Of a stretch of 64,000 nt of DNA, positions 63,237-64,000 are shown in pieces. The first letter of the stretch is position 1; the number at the start of each line of letters is the position of its first letter. Both the position numbers and the translations under genes were made by a program. Source of the DNA: Shewanella loihica PV-4 (GTDB lineage: Bacteria; Pseudomonadota; Gammaproteobacteria; Enterobacterales; Shewanellaceae); contig NC_009092.1 of assembly GCF_000016065.1 (NCBI RefSeq), forward strand, positions 124,001-188,000, in the 5' to 3' direction. Under the pieces are notes generated by a model. That model saw only the letters and a list, made by a program, of their open reading frames with translations, made no database searches and was not told the DNA's origin.

Positions 63237-63740
63237 ATGGCTAAATTTGAAGCTCCACAAAAAGACGATCTGCAAGAGAAGTTAGTTGCAGTAAATCGTG
63301 TTTCTAAAGTAGTTAAAGGCGGACGTATCTTTAGCTTCACTGCACTGACTGTAGTGGGTGACGGTAACGGTAAAGTCGGCTATGGCTATGGTAAAGCGCG
63401 TGAAGTACCTGCTGCTATCCAGAAAGCAATGGAAAAGGCTCGCCGTAACATTGTTTCTGTTGAACTTGTAAATGGTACTTTGCACCACCCTGTTAAGGGC
63501 CGTCACACTGGTTCGCGTGTTTACATGCAACCAGCTTCTGAAGGTACTGGTATTATTGCCGGTGGTGCGATGCGTGCCGTATTGGAAGTAGCAGGCGTTC
63601 ATAACGTTCTGTCAAAAGCATACGGTTCTACTAACCCGATCAACATCGTTCGCGCAACTGTAGATGCGTTGGTGCACATGAAGTCACCAGCTCAAATCGC
63701 AGCTAAGCGTGGCCTGAATGTTGATGAAATTCGAGGTTAA
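63237..63740 (+). CDS. rpsE: Ribosomal protein S5
   Basis: This 167-residue fidelity protein has the RNA-binding loop [18 protein letters not shown] (about 26-43) and [16 protein letters not shown]. Spectinomycin-resistance changes map to the first of these loops in relatives; here it looks wild type. Confidence 0.98.
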   Translation: MAKFEAPQKDDLQEKLVAVNRVSKVVKGGRIFSFTALTVVGDGNGKVGYGYGKAREVPAAIQKAMEKARRNIVSVELVNGTLHHPVKGRHTGSRVYMQPASEGTGIIAGGAMRAVLEVAGVHNVLSKAYGSTNPINIVRATVDALVHMKSPAQIAAKRGLNVDEIRG

Positions 63741-63745
63741 GCACC

Positions 63746-63928
63746 ATGGCTACTAAAACATTAAAAGTAACTCAGACTAAGAGTTCAATTGGCCGTCTGC
63801 CTAAGCACCGCGCCACATTGACTGGTCTAGGTCTACGCCGTATTAATCACACCGTTGAGCTGGAAGATACTCCTGCTGTTCGCGGTATGATTAACAAGGT
63901 TTACTACATGGTTAAGGTGGAGGATTAA
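63746..63928 (+). CDS. rpmD: Ribosomal protein L30
   Basis: This 60-residue protein has [20 protein letters not shown] and [20 protein letters not shown]. It lies five bases after rpsE. Confidence 0.97.
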   Translation: MATKTLKVTQTKSSIGRLPKHRATLTGLGLRRINHTVELEDTPAVRGMINKVYYMVKVED

Positions 63929-63931
63929 TCA

Positions 63932-64000
63932 ATGAAATTGAATACTCTATCACCTGCTGCAGGTGCAAAATCAGCAGCTAAGCGTGTAGGTCGCGGTATC
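63932..64000 (+). CDS. rplO: Ribosomal protein L15, N-terminal part (runs off the window)
   Basis: The first 23 codons are present, starting MKLNTLSPAAGAKSAAKRVG, followed by the beginning of the glycine-rich segment RGI. A GGTGGAGG site overlaps the end of rpmD. The reading frame is open to the window edge. Position after rpmD is standard. Confidence 0.95.
   Translation, partial: MKLNTLSPAAGAKSAAKRVGRGI

Overview
The window is a contiguous piece of a gammaproteobacterial chromosome, almost certainly Shewanella. The evidence is the 16S gene (27087-28628) with Ile and Ala tRNAs in the spacer, the gene order coxBA-ctaG-coxC-SURF1-ctaA-cyoE-sco, the lexA-sulA pair, and murB-birA-coaA-tRNAs-tuf-secE-nusG-rpl-rpoBC-str-S10-spc. 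I see no phage, insertion sequence, CRISPR array or foreign island. This is core genome.

Positions 1-3576 (minus strand) hold a small chemotaxis operon: STAS protein, CheY-type receiver, CheA, CheW and the start of a receptor with almost no periplasmic part. Positions 3740-12618 (minus, except one small gene) encode a caa3-type cytochrome c oxidase, whose subunit II carries two tandem cytochrome c domains, together with its copper and heme A assembly factors. A small DUF2909-type membrane protein (7756-7974) is read from the opposite strand and shares its start-codon bases with SURF1. lexA-sulA follows, with two SOS boxes.

Positions 14259-26455 are housekeeping genes: yrfG, nudE, cysQ, a GNAT enzyme, a TetR regulator with an MFS-acyltransferase fusion, selD-selU, a fatty acid desaturase divergent from a FabR-type regulator with an intervening FabR-like palindrome, trmA, murI and a membrane-anchored RRM protein.

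Positions 26641-32326 are a complete rRNA operon (P1 and P2 promoters, boxA, 16S, tRNA-Ile, tRNA-Ala, 23S, 5S, terminator). Two features stand out. A perfect intrinsic-terminator-like hairpin lies inside the operon between tRNA-Ala and 23S. After 5S come about 650 bases packed with small perfect stem-loops, including a displaced copy of the 5S 3' end with its own strong terminator. This non-coding block is the least explained part of the window.

Positions 33198-36204 carry murB, birA and coaA. Then come tRNA-Thr-Tyr-Gly with the first tuf gene, secE-nusG, rplKA, rplJL, rpoBC, rpsL-rpsG-fusA and the second tuf gene, followed by the S10 operon and most of the spc operon, ending inside rplO at the window edge. 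These genes form the transcription and translation core. Several promoters here sit inside inverted repeats, and the L10 and S10 leader RNAs expected for ribosomal-protein feedback can be recognised. The two tuf genes are nearly identical, including their 3' flank and terminator.
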